From Chlorocebus sabaeus (Eukaryota; Chordata; Mammalia; Primates; Cercopithecidae): a stretch of DNA of 64,000 nt. The position numbers and the translations under genes are program-made. Shown piece after piece: positions 43,949 to 54,555 of this stretch; position 1 is the stretch's first letter, and each line of letters starts with the position of its first letter. The notes under the pieces are model-generated. The model was not told where the DNA came from. It did not search any database and saw only the letters and a program-made list of their open reading frames with translations. The stretch covers positions 70,499,622 through 70,563,621 of the forward strand of contig NC_132925.1 in the NCBI RefSeq assembly GCF_047675955.1. The letters are read 5' to 3'.

Positions 43949-45244
43949 TTAAGAATACTTTTTTTCAAGGTAGTCTAAATTCTCCTTAAAATGATCCCTA
44001 ATCCACGTCCCTATTAATGCACATTTTAGTTGCTTCTCAGTGATTGATTAGTACCCCAAAAAAGGTCTTAATGAGTGAATATTCATCATTATCTCAGATA
44101 CTGGCTCATGATTAACCTTTAGTAATTTATTGATTTATTCAGCCAACATTTCTAAATAAATAACATCTTATAACTGGAGTAGATTCTGATTGTGTATAGT
44201 TCAAATTACTCTTGAAAATTGTTGGGAAAATGATATGCTGAAGACTAAGCTTCATCTTTCAATAAATCCAACACAGGTGGTATTTTTCTCCAGTTGAAAC
44301 ACACAGCTATTTCTTTAGGCACTAGATATAAAGATTGCTTGAGTTTAGCAGACATGTATTAAATGCCTAAATGCCAGAAAAATCTGTGTCATGAGATACT
44401 TGTGCTTTGAGGGACATAGGACTAAGGACAACATCTTCAAGTCACCTGTTTTGTACTTATTCTCAACCATGAGCTTATTGAATGGAATGACAGATAAAAT
44501 TTCTCCCTCACTTCTTTCCCCATTCTCCTTTCCCTTTTGGCTGACTGCATTTGTATGAGTTAAAAACAATTCCAGCATGTGACACTCATTTCTACATATT
44601 TTTGTTAACTGAATAAATAAATTTATGATAAATAGCAACTTCCAATCTAGTGAGGTCTCCACTGCCACAAAATTAACTGTAATCCAAGTAAGTGAATGTT
44701 AGGCTGGGTTCTTGAAACATGGCCTATGGTTCAGCTGGATCCAGATATAACAACAAGCATGTGGTTGATGTGGATGATTCATAACACGATGTTGTCCTGA
44801 ATTTATCATTTTTGAATATATGCATGCATTTGCCCTTCATTAAAAAAAAAAATCACAATTTAGGAGTAAATGTATCAGACAGTCTTGGGTTTGAAAAAAA
44901 AAAGTAAATGTGGTATGCCAGACAGAACATAAAAGAGATTATTAAGAAAAACATACTGGGAGTTGACAGTTGACCTTTAATATGAATGAATTGGATTGTG
45001 GTATATTTTGATTTTCAGGAAGCACAAACCAGTTTCCCAAGATTGTCAGTGTGGTTAAGCCATAACACTCAGATTTCAAATGAATAGAGAGATTTATTCT
45101 TATGTAAGAATAGGAGCCAAGTGACTATTTCCTGTAGTAATTTGGAAAGCTAGATCTTTCACCTGTAGGAAAGGCCACAACCCTGGCTTTGAAATGTAAT
45201 AGCAATAAGGAATGGTTCAATGTTTGGTCCTCCAGCTGGGGGCT

Positions 45245-45365
45245 CATCTACTTCAATAGATAATAATAGTATCTACTGCATGGAAATGCTTGTGATGAGC
45301 CTTACATGAGTTAAATAATGCCCAAGAAGTGTGTTGCATGGTATCTGGCACTTGGGAGCCTTTTA
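45245..45365 (+). mobile_element. MIR fragment
   Basis: AATAATAGTATCTACTGC, GAGCCTTACATGAGTTAAAT, GGTATCTGGCACTTGG. Confidence 0.7.
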
Positions 45366-45610
45366 TCGAAGGGTAGCTAGTGGTAAAGATGGGAAGAAGT
45401 GGAACATAGGAAGAGTTAGCGTTATGCTGTTTGATGAACACCAATTTGATCAGAATTTTGAGTAGCTGTTTCCTGTGCTTATTCTACACTCTAATAGACT
45501 CTAGATAATCATGTTCTTTTCCTCATAGATTATATCCTTAAATACTCAGCAGTTATTTTCTCTCATAACCAACTGTGACTGGATAGTATTACCTGTTCTC
45601 CGTTTTTTTT

Positions 45611-45921
45611 TGTTGTTTTTTTTTTTTTGAGACGGAGTCTCACTCTGTCGCCCAGGCTGGAGTGCAGTGGTGTGATCTCAGCTCACTGCAAGCTGCGCCT
45701 CCCAGGTTCATGCCATTCTCCAGCCTTAGCTGCCCAAGTAGCTGGGACTATAGGCACCTGCCACCAAGCTCGGCTATTTTATGTGTGTGTGTGTGTGTGT
45801 ATTTAGTAGAGATGGGGTTTCACCATGTTAGCCAGGATGGTCTCGATCTCCTGACCTCGTGGTCCGCCTGCCTTGGCCTCCCAAAGTGCTGGGATTATAG
45901 GTGTGAGCCACCGCACCTGGC
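45611..45921 (-). mobile_element. AluY-like with inner (GT)n
   Basis: The middle T-rich linker holds (GT)9 at about 45783-45800. GCAAGCTGCGCCTCC and TTCATGCCATTCTCC are AluY-type. Nearest Alu upstream of the third exon. Confidence 0.95.
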
Positions 45922-46625
45922 CCGCTCTCCCTTTTTTAAAGTTCTGTAAAGACCACACTTTTCTCTTGACAACTAGAATTTTGCCGTTTTATAATTAGAT
46001 AATAGCTAACCTTACATGAGGTACATTTTAGTTCACTTAATGTGACTTAAGAGATATCTTGGGTTTCATTAGAAGCACGTTTTCTAGTCATCTTCTAGTC
46101 AAGAGATTTCTGCAGATGACTGAGTTGGTCTGCTATATTTCAGAGGGTTGTAAGGAAGTAACAGAAGAGTAATATAAACAACTACATAAACCTTTTCATT
46201 GCAATGATACCTATTATGAAAAACTGGTGATGTTATGTGAATGGTTTCATGATAACCAGTATTCCACCATGATGAATATTATGTAGCCACTAAAGATAAT
46301 TAGTAAGATACTGTAGGAACACGGAGAAAGTGGATAATGAAATGTGAAGAATATTCTGTAAAAATCCAGTGTGAAAAATGTACAATTATAATCATAGTTA
46401 TGTGTAAAATAGACACTTGGAGACAATATTATAAACTTCAACATCTCATCATAGAACTCAGTTGTTAAATTTGGGGGCTGTTTCTAGTTAGAGTCCATAA
46501 CCATGTGTATGTTGGCTTCAAGATGCTGTAAATAGTTATTTTTTTTATCTCATCCATTTGGTGACCAGCTTCAATAATTTTTTGGATAGCAGTACCTGAC
46601 ATTATCATATTCTGTTTCTTTTTAG

Positions 46626-46709
46626 TGATGAGAATGCCAGGAAAGATTTAAAGACGTTACCAGCCTTTCCAACCAAAACTCTTCAGGAGCATCCATCCCT
46701 TGCCTACTG
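46626..46709 (+). CDS. FRMD4B: FRMD4B coding exon, FERM F2 lobe (84 nt)
   Basis: The first base completes the serine codon from the microexon, then 27 codons follow: DENARKDLKTLPAFPTKTL, QEHPSLAY, and two bases (TG) of a cysteine codon finished in the next exon. The acceptor is TTTCTTTTTAG at 46625; the donor is TG|GTAAGC at 46710. These residues (27-54 of the window peptide) form the second F2 helix region and the conserved LPAFP turn. A 23.9-kb intron lies before it, the largest complete intron in the window, and a 2.7-kb intron after. Skipping it would keep the frame (AG joined to T of the next exon gives a serine again). Confidence 0.97.
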
Positions 46710-47464
46710 GTAAGCCAAATCCACATAACAGGTGACCCATTCTCATAGCCTCCATTCAGAACTACATGCTTTTCAGGGCATTAAAAGAAATGTAAGTGAG
46801 AAAAATATCAAATTGCCCATCAATTGTATAAAGTAACCATAGGTAGACCTTGATCCTTTCAGTTTAAGGATGTACTCGAAGCTTACTGGAGATCATTATA
46901 CCAAGACATGTCTTGCTGTCATTTGCAAAAAGCAGCTGGCTGATGTTTCTTTCAAGTGCGTAAAATGTCTGTAGAGTATGCTTCTAGGTGAATATATAAT
47001 ATTCAGTATATGTGCAGTCACTGTGTAATGCAGCTTTAATCTAGCAGAATGTAATATAAGTGTTATAAAATACAGATTTCCTTGGATCAGAGACTTTCAT
47101 AATGACCAGAGGTTTCTACTACAGCTAGATATTGCATATATTGAGTTGGTTTAGTTGTTTGTACTTTAATGAATCCATAGTATCCATTTTCATCCCACAT
47201 TTTTTTCCTAAATTACGTTTTCCCTTGAAATACTTATATTCTTGTTAAATACATTCTCTTTGGTTTTAGTCTGAATCCTCAAGATGGTTTTTCTTTCCAC
47301 TAAAATGTTACAAAATAGACATTACAAAATAAATATTCAATATTGAGACGTTTAGTATGAAGTTGGAAGTATATTCCCAAATATATAGTGAAAGTAAGCG
47401 CTGAGGCTACACAGCATCTTGACTCTGGAAACTGCTAACCATGTCATTTTCAAGTGATAGTTTT

Positions 47465-47768
47465 GTTTGTTTGTTTGTTTGTTTGTTTTGAGACAGTCTT
47501 GCTCTGTCATCTAGGCTGGAGTGCAGTGGCGTGAACTCGGCTCACTGCAACCTCCACCTCCCTAGTTCAAGTGATTCTTGTGCCTCAGCTTCCCGAGTAG
47601 CGAGGATTACAGGCACCCCCCACCATGTCTGGCTAATTTTTGTATTTTTAGTAGAGTCAGGGTTTCACCATGTTGCTCAGACTGGTCTCAAACTCCTGAC
47701 CTCAGGTGATCCACCTGCCTTGGCCTCCCAAAATGCTGGGATTACAGGTGTGAACCACTGGGCCCAGC
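47465..47768 (-). mobile_element. Alu, first of a pair at one target
   Basis: (TTTG)n head; follows CAAGTGATAGTTTT (47451-47464) and precedes CAAGCGATAGTTTT (47769-47782). Confidence 0.95.
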
Positions 47769-47782
47769 CAAGCGATAGTTTT

Positions 47783-48081
47783 ATTTATTTATTTATTTAT
47801 TGAGATGGAGTCTCCCCCTGTCGCCCAGGCTGGAGTATAATGGCATGATCTCCACTCACTACAACCTCTGCCTTCTGGGTTCAAGCAATTCTCCTGCCTC
47901 AGCCTCCCAAATAGCTGGGATTACAGGCATGCAGCATGATGCCCAGCTAATTTTTTGTATCTTTATTAGACACAGGGTTTCACCATGCTGGCCAGGCTGG
48001 TCTCGAACTCCTGACCTCATGATCCGCCTGCCTTGGCTTCCCAAAGTGCTGGGATTACAGACATGAGCCACTGCACCTGAC
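47783..48081 (-). mobile_element. Alu, second of a pair at one target
   Basis: (TTTA)n head; followed by a third copy CGATAGTTTT at 48083-48092. Confidence 0.95.
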
Positions 48082-48545
48082 CTCGATAGTTTTTTAATAA
48101 TAATAATTTAAAAAAGACATTACTAATGACAACTAGTCATATGGGGATAGAAATACTTCATCTTCTAGGTTATACTTGAGATTTCCTTTCCAGTCAACAG
48201 GTTTTGCTCTAGGGCAATAAAAGGGTTTTCTCCTAAAGCAATGTGTCTGTAAGTGGTGATAATAGAGTATTTTAGATTGCACACAGACTCAGAAGCAGTT
48301 TAAATTCTTTTAAAATCTTTCTGAATCATTCAAGGAGAAAGTCTTTAATGCCTAATACTTGCTGAGCTCCCTGTTTTAACCAAAGAGAGTATAGGCCTTA
48401 TGCTCAAAATTTCTTCAATAATGCTCTACAACTAACATTTGATATCATTATTTTATATGTATTATATTCCATCGAATTATGGCAAAAGATCATTTTCCAC
48501 TTGAGAAATTAATATTGTTTCCTTTTCTAGTAAATTAAGTTTTTG

Positions 48546-48834
48546 TTTGTTTTTTGTTTATGTGATGGAGTTCCACTCTTGCTGCCCAGGCTGGAGTGCG
48601 ATGGCGCAATCTCGACTCACTGCAACCTCCACCTCCTGGGTTCAAGTGATTCTCGTGCCTCAGCCTCCTAAGTAGCTGGGATTACAGGCGTGTGCCACCA
48701 CATCCAGTTAATTTTGTGTTTTTAGTAGAGATGAAGTTTCACCATGTTGGCCAGGCTGGCCTCAAACTCCTGACCTCAGGTGATCTGGCCGCCTCAGATT
48801 CCCAAAATGCTGGGAATACAGGTATGAGCTACTG
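48546..48834 (-). mobile_element. Alu, first of a pair at one target
   Basis: Between TTAAGTTTT at 48537 and GCTTTAAGTTTT at 48835-48846. Confidence 0.94.
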
Positions 48835-48846
48835 AGCTTTAAGTTT

Positions 48847-49125
48847 TTTGGGGGGAGGACATATTTTCACTCTTGTCGCCTAGGCTGGAGTGCAATGGCT
48901 CGATCTTGGCTCACTGCAACCTTCACCTCCCAGGTTCAAGTGATTCTCCTGCCTCAGCCTCCCAAGTAGCTGGGACTATAGGCACATGCAACCACGCTCA
49001 GCTACTTTTTTGTATTTTTAGTAGAGACGGGGTTTCACTGTGTTAGCCAGAATGGTCTCAATCTCTTGACCTCAGCGTCCTAAAGTGCTGGGATTACAGT
49101 CGTGAGCCACCGCGCCTGGCCATGT
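48847..49125 (-). mobile_element. Alu, second of a pair at one target
   Basis: Followed by an exact GCTTTAAGTTTT at 49126-49137; lacks the GTGATCCACCCGCC part. Ends 251 bp before the next exon. Confidence 0.94.
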
Positions 49126-49376
49126 GCTTTAAGTTTTAAAGGTAGCAATATATATATTATATAAATATGCTACATAAAATATAAGTTGAAGATGATAATG
49201 CAGGCATCAAATGTCTGAAGTTCAGGAATCCATCTCCTATGGAAACAAAAGCCAAATTCTATCTACCAAACAAGTTGCTGAAGGCTTTCTCTCTCAAGTT
49301 TGCTGATAATGTGGAAACTGTGCCTGTACCTCAGATAATCATGCATTGCAATCCTTCTCCTTTCTTTGTTTTACAG

Positions 49377-49442
49377 TGAGGACAGGGTAATTGAGCATTA
49401 TTTGAAAATCAAAGGTCTCACTCGGGGTCAGGCTGTGGTTCA
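49377..49442 (+). CDS. FRMD4B: FRMD4B coding exon, FERM F2 lobe (66 nt)
   Basis: The first base completes the cysteine codon, then EDRVIEHYLKIKGLTRGQAV and V are read and the exon ends on CA of a glutamine codon. The acceptor is TTTGTTTTACAG at 49376; the donor is CA|GTAAGT at 49443, a full consensus match. This is the helix of F2 that carries the HYLKIKGLTRGQA motif typical of FRMD4 proteins (FRMD4A has HYKKLNGQTRGQA as I recall). Length is a multiple of three, so exon loss would remove 22 residues and turn the split cysteine codon into TGG (Trp). Confidence 0.97.
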
Positions 49443-50008
49443 GTAAGTATCTTTCCTTTTGCTTAGATATAATTTTAATATCTCTCATTTGAAGGTATCA
49501 CTTGAAATGATTTCTGTTGTGTAGTTTTTGTGAACATAGTCCTTATCTGGTTAGAAATATCTTACCATGAATTAGAAAATGTCTTGGGTCATTCTATACA
49601 TTGATGTCACCAACTCAGATACCTACCAGTGTCAGGCAGGTAACAAAAATGAGAAATGTAGGCCAGATGTAGGGCAACAGGGAATGGTGGGGACTGTGGT
49701 AAACAGATGAGCTTTCATCCTAAGTATAGGCAAGGTTATTCAGGCATAATGTTGCCAGATCCTTTGTTTTCCAAGAGAAGCTGGAAATTCAGATTTTTAA
49801 ATCTTATCTCATTGGAAAGTAATTTAAAGAAAATTTAATGTAATGTTAGCCGAATAAAACCTATCTAGAGGCCCTGTTTTGTCCCCCAGTTTGTGACTCT
49901 ACTTTGAGTCGAGTTAGATAATCTGTTTTTTCATGCTACTAAGAATTAGCTGTTGTAACATATTTCTACATTTGTGACTTACAGAGTTACCACCCATTAT
50001 TAAGAACA

Positions 50009-50297
50009 GGCCAGCACAGTGGCTCATGCCTGTAATCCCAGCAGTTTGGGAGGCTGAGGTGGGCAAATCACCTGAGGTCAGGGGTTCAATGCCAGCCTGG
50101 CCAACATGGTGAAACCCCATCTCTACTAAAAATACAAAAATTAGCCGGGCATGTTGGCAGCCCAGCTACTCGAGAGGCTGAGGCAGGAGAATTGCTTTAA
50201 CCAGGGAGGCAGAGGTTGCAGTGAGCCGTGATTGCACCATTGCACTCCAGCCAGGTGACAAGAAAGAAACTCTGTCTCAAAAAAAAAAAAAAAAAAA
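50009..50297 (+). mobile_element. Alu
   Basis: Full-length with a small deletion in the right arm (TTGGCAGCCCAGCTACTCG). Confidence 0.94.
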
Positions 50298-50400
50298 GAG
50301 TTGCTACACTAAACTTTTAAAATTATTTCTATGCCTGTGAAAACTGAAATAAGGACTTGGAGATTGTAGATTTTCCTCACACTCCTACTTCTTTGCTCTA

Positions 50401-50418
50401 ATCTCTCTCTCTCTCTCT
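50401..50418 (+). repeat. (TC)n run
   Basis: About nine TC units next to the poly-T head of the following (-) Alu. Confidence 0.95.
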
Positions 50419-50707
50419 TTTTTCTTGAGACAGAGTCTCCCTCTGTCACCCAGGCTGGAGTGCAGTGATGCGATCTCACCTCACTGCAATCTCCGCCTCC
50501 TGGGTTCAAGCAATTTTCGTGCCTCAGCCTCCTGAGTAGCTGGGATGATACAGGTGTGCGCCACCATGCCCAGCTAATTTATGTATTTTTAGTAGAGACG
50601 GTTTCCCCATGTTGGCCTGACTGGTCTCAAACTCTTGACCTCAAATAATCTTCCCACCTCAGCCTCCTAAAATGCTGGGATTGAAAATATGGGCCACTGT
50701 GCCCAGC
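50419..50707 (-). mobile_element. Alu
   Basis: Full-length, ends GGCCACTGTGCCCAGCC. Confidence 0.94.
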
Positions 50708-50876
50708 CTCTAGTCTTGTTTTTATCGAAACACACCTTCTGTTATCTTTGCAGCAGAAATCAGAAGTTAGCATCCTGAAGTTGGATCCTTGATATTTTAA
50801 TTCATCTTTCTGAACTGAAAAGTAAAAAGAAGTAGTGACAATTTCCATTAAGGGTTTTAGAGTAAACTAGTGAGTA

Positions 50877-51195
50877 CAGTCATGTACCGTTTTTGTCCAC
50901 ATATACAATGGTGGGCCCATAGGATTATAATACCATATTGTTACTGTATCTTTTCTATGTTTAGATACTCAAATACTTACCATTGTATTATAATTGCCTC
51001 CAATATTTCAGCTCAGTAACATGCTGTACAGGTTGGTAGCCTAGGAACAATAGGCCATACCATACAGCCTAACTGTGTAGTAGGCTCTACCATCTGGGTT
51101 TGTGTAAGTGCACTCCATGATGTGTACACAAGGACAGAATCACCTAACAACACAATTCTCAGAATGTATCTTCATTGTTAAGCAATGCGTGACTG
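50877..51195. mobile_element. Pogo/Tigger-like nonautonomous DNA element
   Basis: Starts CAGTCATGTACCG and ends GCAATGCGTGACTG, inverted ends, with TA on both sides (50875-50876 and 51196-51197), as Tc1/mariner-pogo elements leave. 319 bp, no coding capacity. I do not remember the family number with certainty. Confidence 0.8.
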
Positions 51196-51197
51196 TA

Positions 51198-51680
51198 TAT
51201 TACAAAGTCCCATGCTTAAGACATGGAAGCAACCCAAATGCCTATCAATGATAGACTGGATCAATTTAAAGAAAATGTGGTACATACACACCATGGAATA
51301 CTATGTAGCCATAAAAAGGAATGAGATCATGTCCTTTGCAGGGACATGTATGAAGCTGGAAGCCATTATCTTCAGCAAACTAATGCAGGAACCGAATACC
51401 AAACACCACTTGTTCTCAGTTATAAGCAGGAGCTGAACAATGAGAACACATGGACACAGGGAGGGGAACAACACTTACTGGGGCTTGTCAGGAGAGGGCG
51501 GGGGTGGGAGAGAGCATTGGAGAAAAGCGCTAATGCATGCTGGCCCTAATCTCTAGGTGATATGTTGTTAGGTGCAGCAAATCACCATGGCACACATTTA
51601 CCTATGTAACAAACTTGCACATCCTGCACAAGTACCCTGGAACCTAAAAAACAATTAAAAAAAAAAAAAAAAAAAAAACC
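51198..51680 (+). mobile_element. L1 (primate L1P-type) 3' end, 5'-truncated
   Basis: Starts in the last part of ORF2 (TMEYYVAIKRNEIMSF is the known C-terminal run, with a frame to 51436), then 3' UTR with GGAACAACACTTACTGGGGC, and ends in poly-A. Includes a G-rich block near 51490. Younger than the old L1 pieces in the window. Confidence 0.93.
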
Positions 51681-51749
51681 GTAGCCACGCTTAAATGCAG
51701 AGTCTTCTGATCATTATTGTGTGGCTTCATCTAAGAGAAGGTTTCACTT

Positions 51750-51855
51750 GGTGGTTAAGGCTCTAGGATGTAGAGCCCGGCCCATTTTGTTAGAATTCTG
51801 ACTCTGCAGTTTAGTTGCTGCATGACCTTGACACATTTAACCTCTTATATTCATT
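51750..51855 (+). mobile_element. MIR fragment
   Basis: GGTGGTTAAGGCTCTAGG, TTCTGACTCTGCAGTTTAG, CATGACCTTGACACATTT. Confidence 0.65.
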
Positions 51856-52102
51856 TACATGTAGGCCATTTACTTTTAAAACATATGTCAAATTATTGAT
51901 TACAGCTTCTGGAGAAATTGATCGCCAAAATGTCATTAAAAATCTACTTGTGTTAAAACAAGAGCCTCAGTTCCCTGAGGGCAGAGAGGAAGCGTTACAC
52001 AATTTCGTCCACTCCAAAGGCTTAAAGGTGTACAATAAACACTACTGAATTAAAAATAGCAAGTAGCAGCATCGTCGCTTTAATTTTTATTTTTGGGGGG
52101 GA

Positions 52103-52405
52103 CTTTTTTTTTTTTTTTTTTTTTGGACAGATTCTCGCTCTGTCTTCCAGGCTGGAGTGCAATGGTGCAATCTCGGCTCACTGCAACCTCCACCTCCCGA
52201 ATTCAAGCAATTCTTGTGCCTCAGCCTCCAAAATAGCTGGGATTACAGGTGCCCGCCACAACACCCAGCTAATTTTTGTATTTTTAGTAGACACGGGGTT
52301 TCACCATGTTGGCCAGGCTGGTCTTGAACTCCTGACCTCAGGTGATCCACTCACCTCTGCCTCCCAAAATGCTGGGATTACAGGCGTGAGCCACTGCGCC
52401 CGGCC
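52103..52405 (-). mobile_element. Alu
   Basis: Poly-T head; GGGGGGAC flanks it on both sides. Ends GAGCCACTGCGCCCGGCC. Confidence 0.95.
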
Positions 52406-52424
52406 TCGGGGGGACATATTTTTT

Positions 52425-52530
52425 AAGTCAGGTTTACATAATTCATAGTTTTAAAGTATATAGTTCTAGGAGTTTTGACAGATGTTTCTAGTTATGTAAC
52501 CTCTACCACAAGCAATATATGGAATAGCTT
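52425..52530. mobile_element. Old L1 scrap
   Basis: TATAGTTCTAGGAGTTTTGAC and GTTATGTAACCTCTACCAC fit old L1 3' sequence. Confidence 0.55.
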
Positions 52531-52898
52531 TATTGTTTAACTTATGAGTATGACCCAAAAGTTGGTGCTCATTGCTTGCATCATTAGGGGCTTACTTTAA
52601 AAACACGTGCAAGTGGAGTTTATAATACGGTACATTCCTAATCCGTAAACATTTGAATGTGTGGAAAGTAACATTTTCTGTAATTTTGAAATTGAGGTTC
52701 TGTTAGCATTTTCCTAACATTTGGATAAGCTAAAATATATTACTCCCCAAAATAGTTTATTCTGTTTCTATTTGAGTGAAACTTATTAATTATTCTAACA
52801 GTGAGGAAAGTAGAAACATGGTGTTTCTTTAAATCACTTTTCCCAAAAGAGAAAATAACTATTTTAATAAGATTGTGATACATATTTATTTTCCATAG

Positions 52899-52956
52899 GT
52901 ATATGAAAATAGTAGAAGCTCTACCAACTTATGGTGTCCATTATTATGCAGTAAAG
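52899..52956 (+). CDS. FRMD4B: FRMD4B coding exon, F2/F3 boundary (58 nt)
   Basis: The first base finishes the glutamine codon and the exon then reads YMKIVEALPTYGVHYYAVK, ending on a full codon. The acceptor is TTTTCCATAG at 52898; the donor is AAG|GTAAAT at 52957. It covers the last F2 helix (YMKIVEALPTYG) and the first strand of the PH-like F3 lobe (VHYYAVK). The length is not a multiple of three, so loss alone would shift the frame. VEALPTYG rather than VESLPTYG is one of the points that made me choose FRMD4B over FRMD4A. Confidence 0.97.
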
Positions 52957-53348
52957 GTAAATCGTTTTACATAACAAAGCTTTCATGATTATTGAGAGTT
53001 ATTGCACAATACCAGCTTTTCTCGTAATATATAAAAGGCTGATTTTATCTTGCCATTTGTAGCAAATTATAAAGCACATTATTTTTGCAAAATACTTGCT
53101 ATGGTAAAATGTTTTTCCAAGACCTCTCTTCGTCCTAAGATGTTCAGATCATTCTCTTTTGAAACACCTTTGCTTGCTGATCGGTCCTTTTTCCAGTTGG
53201 TCACCTTTCTAGCGCTACCAGATCTTCATTTGAGAGTGCTTTTGTTTGAAAATTATGCAGTCTCCAGTGTTATTTCAACAGCTTCATGGAATGCTGAAAT
53301 TTTTACAGGATTTGCAATACATGTTTCAATCAGTGTATTACATACACT

Positions 53349-53470
53349 GTATTTTCAGGTGTTTTATAAGTGGGGAGAGATTGACAAAGAAATATTTTGA
53401 GATGATGAAAAGTATTTTCAGATGTTTATAAGCAGGGAGAGATTGACAGATATTTTGAGATGATGAGATG
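53349..53470 (+). repeat. 63-bp imperfect tandem duplication
   Basis: GTATTTTCAGGTGTTTTATA at 53349 and GTATTTTCAGATGTTTATA at 53412; both run on through GGGAGAGATTGACA to TATTTTGAGATGATGA. Confidence 0.95.
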
Positions 53471-53651
53471 AAAGTGTTAAGGATGTCTTGTTTGGAAGAG
53501 AAATAATTTTATAATTGATCAGTTCTTGATTGACTTTTCATGTTATGATAATGTTCATATCTCCATACAATTCAAAATGATGGGGAATTAGATAAAAAAT
53601 ATTTACATAATGAGAATACCTGTGCTAAAAATCAGTACCAATTTAACTTTT

Positions 53652-53945
53652 TCTTTTTTTTTGAAATGGAGTCTAGCTCTACTGCCCAGGCTGGAGTGCA
53701 GTGGTGTGATCTCAGCTCACTGCAACCTCTGCCTCCAGATTTGAGCAATTCTCCTGCCTTAGCCCCCAGAGTAGCTGGGATTATAGGCACGCACCACCAC
53801 ACCTGGCTCATTTTTTGTATATTTGGTAGAGATGGGATTTCACTATGTTGGCCAGGCTGGTCTCGAACTCCTGACCTCAGGTGATCCACCCACCTCGGGC
53901 TCCCAAAGTGCTGGGATTACAGGCATGAACCACCATGCCCAGCCT
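53652..53945 (-). mobile_element. Alu
   Basis: CCAATTTAACTTT on both sides (53638 and 53946). Confidence 0.95.
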
Positions 53946-54555
53946 CCAATTTAACTTTAATTTCTACTGACTCCAGTTTGCATATAGGAATCTGTCTAAG
54001 CCTAAATTTTCCTTTTCCTGTGTCAGTATATTCTATGCTTTGGCAAAACATAAAATTTATGAAAAAAATATTACCTCCCCATATGTACCTCAAACCAATT
54101 ATTCAAACATCCTGTCATTGAATTGTACAGTTCTCCAAAAGGGTTTTCAATATCCCCATGTTCATTGTTAATTGTTTTATAAACATCAGGAATTGGAACC
54201 ACTTTTCTCATCTTTGTAATTCTTTGGAAATGTCCCCAACCTTTTATAACTGGTTACTAATTAAGAGAGAAAGAGCTTTTTTTTTTTTTTTTTTTTTAAA
54301 TGGATAACTGGCTTTTTACTGGATTAATTCTTAGTTGAATTACTTACATTTTATTTATTTTCTCCAACTGTTTAATCAAAACAGTAATGCTTTACTCTTT
54401 TTGATGGTATTAACAGTATTGGACTATTTCAACTTAAAGATTCTATTTGAAGAAACTCCAAGATGTTTTAATAACAAGTTAGGTTTTTAAATAATGTTTT
54501 GTTTATCAAGACAGCTTTATTTTGACTTGCTGATACTTATTAAGAGGTGAAATTG

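Larger units (their letters stand above)
22728..46625 (+). other. FRMD4B: Long intron (23,898 bp)
   Basis: Stretches over 300 bp outside Alus. 22728-23863: unique, with raised CpG at 23140-23550. 24144-25137: two MIRs. 26329-26750: MIR and a hairpin. 27183-27598 and 27890-28637: mostly unique, possible L2 near 28130-28350. 28943-29735: MIR pieces. 29999-31157: unique with tandem duplications. 31490-32030: old L1. 32031-32829: unique. 33152-33600: two MIRs. 33909-35090: unique, tandem repeat and candidate promoter. 35441-35945: MIR. 36757-37350: MER5-like and unique. 37730-38154: unique with a palindrome. 38770-40095: unique. 40387-42350: old L1 broken by Alus. 43113-43445: unique, then MER20. 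43949-45600: unique with a MIR. 45922-46625: unique. No exon is supported. Confidence 0.85.
46710..49376 (+). other. FRMD4B: Intron (2,667 bp)
   Basis: 46710-47450 and 48093-48534 are AT-rich and unique; four (-) Alus in two head-to-tail pairs fill most of the rest. 49138-49376 is unique and ends in the pyrimidine tract of the acceptor. Confidence 0.9.
49443..52898 (+). other. FRMD4B: Intron (3,456 bp)
   Basis: 49443-50008 is unique. Then come a (+) Alu, a TC run and (-) Alu, a pogo-like DNA element, the 3' end of a primate L1, a MIR-like piece with unclear sequence to 52080, a (-) Alu, an old L1 scrap at 52425-52530, and unique AT-rich sequence to the acceptor. Confidence 0.9.

Noticed and set aside
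51185..51436. 83-codon open frame
   Set aside because: It is the C-terminal end of L1 ORF2 in a 5'-truncated L1, not a gene.
53050..53400. 116-codon open frame in an intron
   Set aside because: AT-rich intron sequence with no domain, no splice support and part of a local tandem duplication; chance frame.
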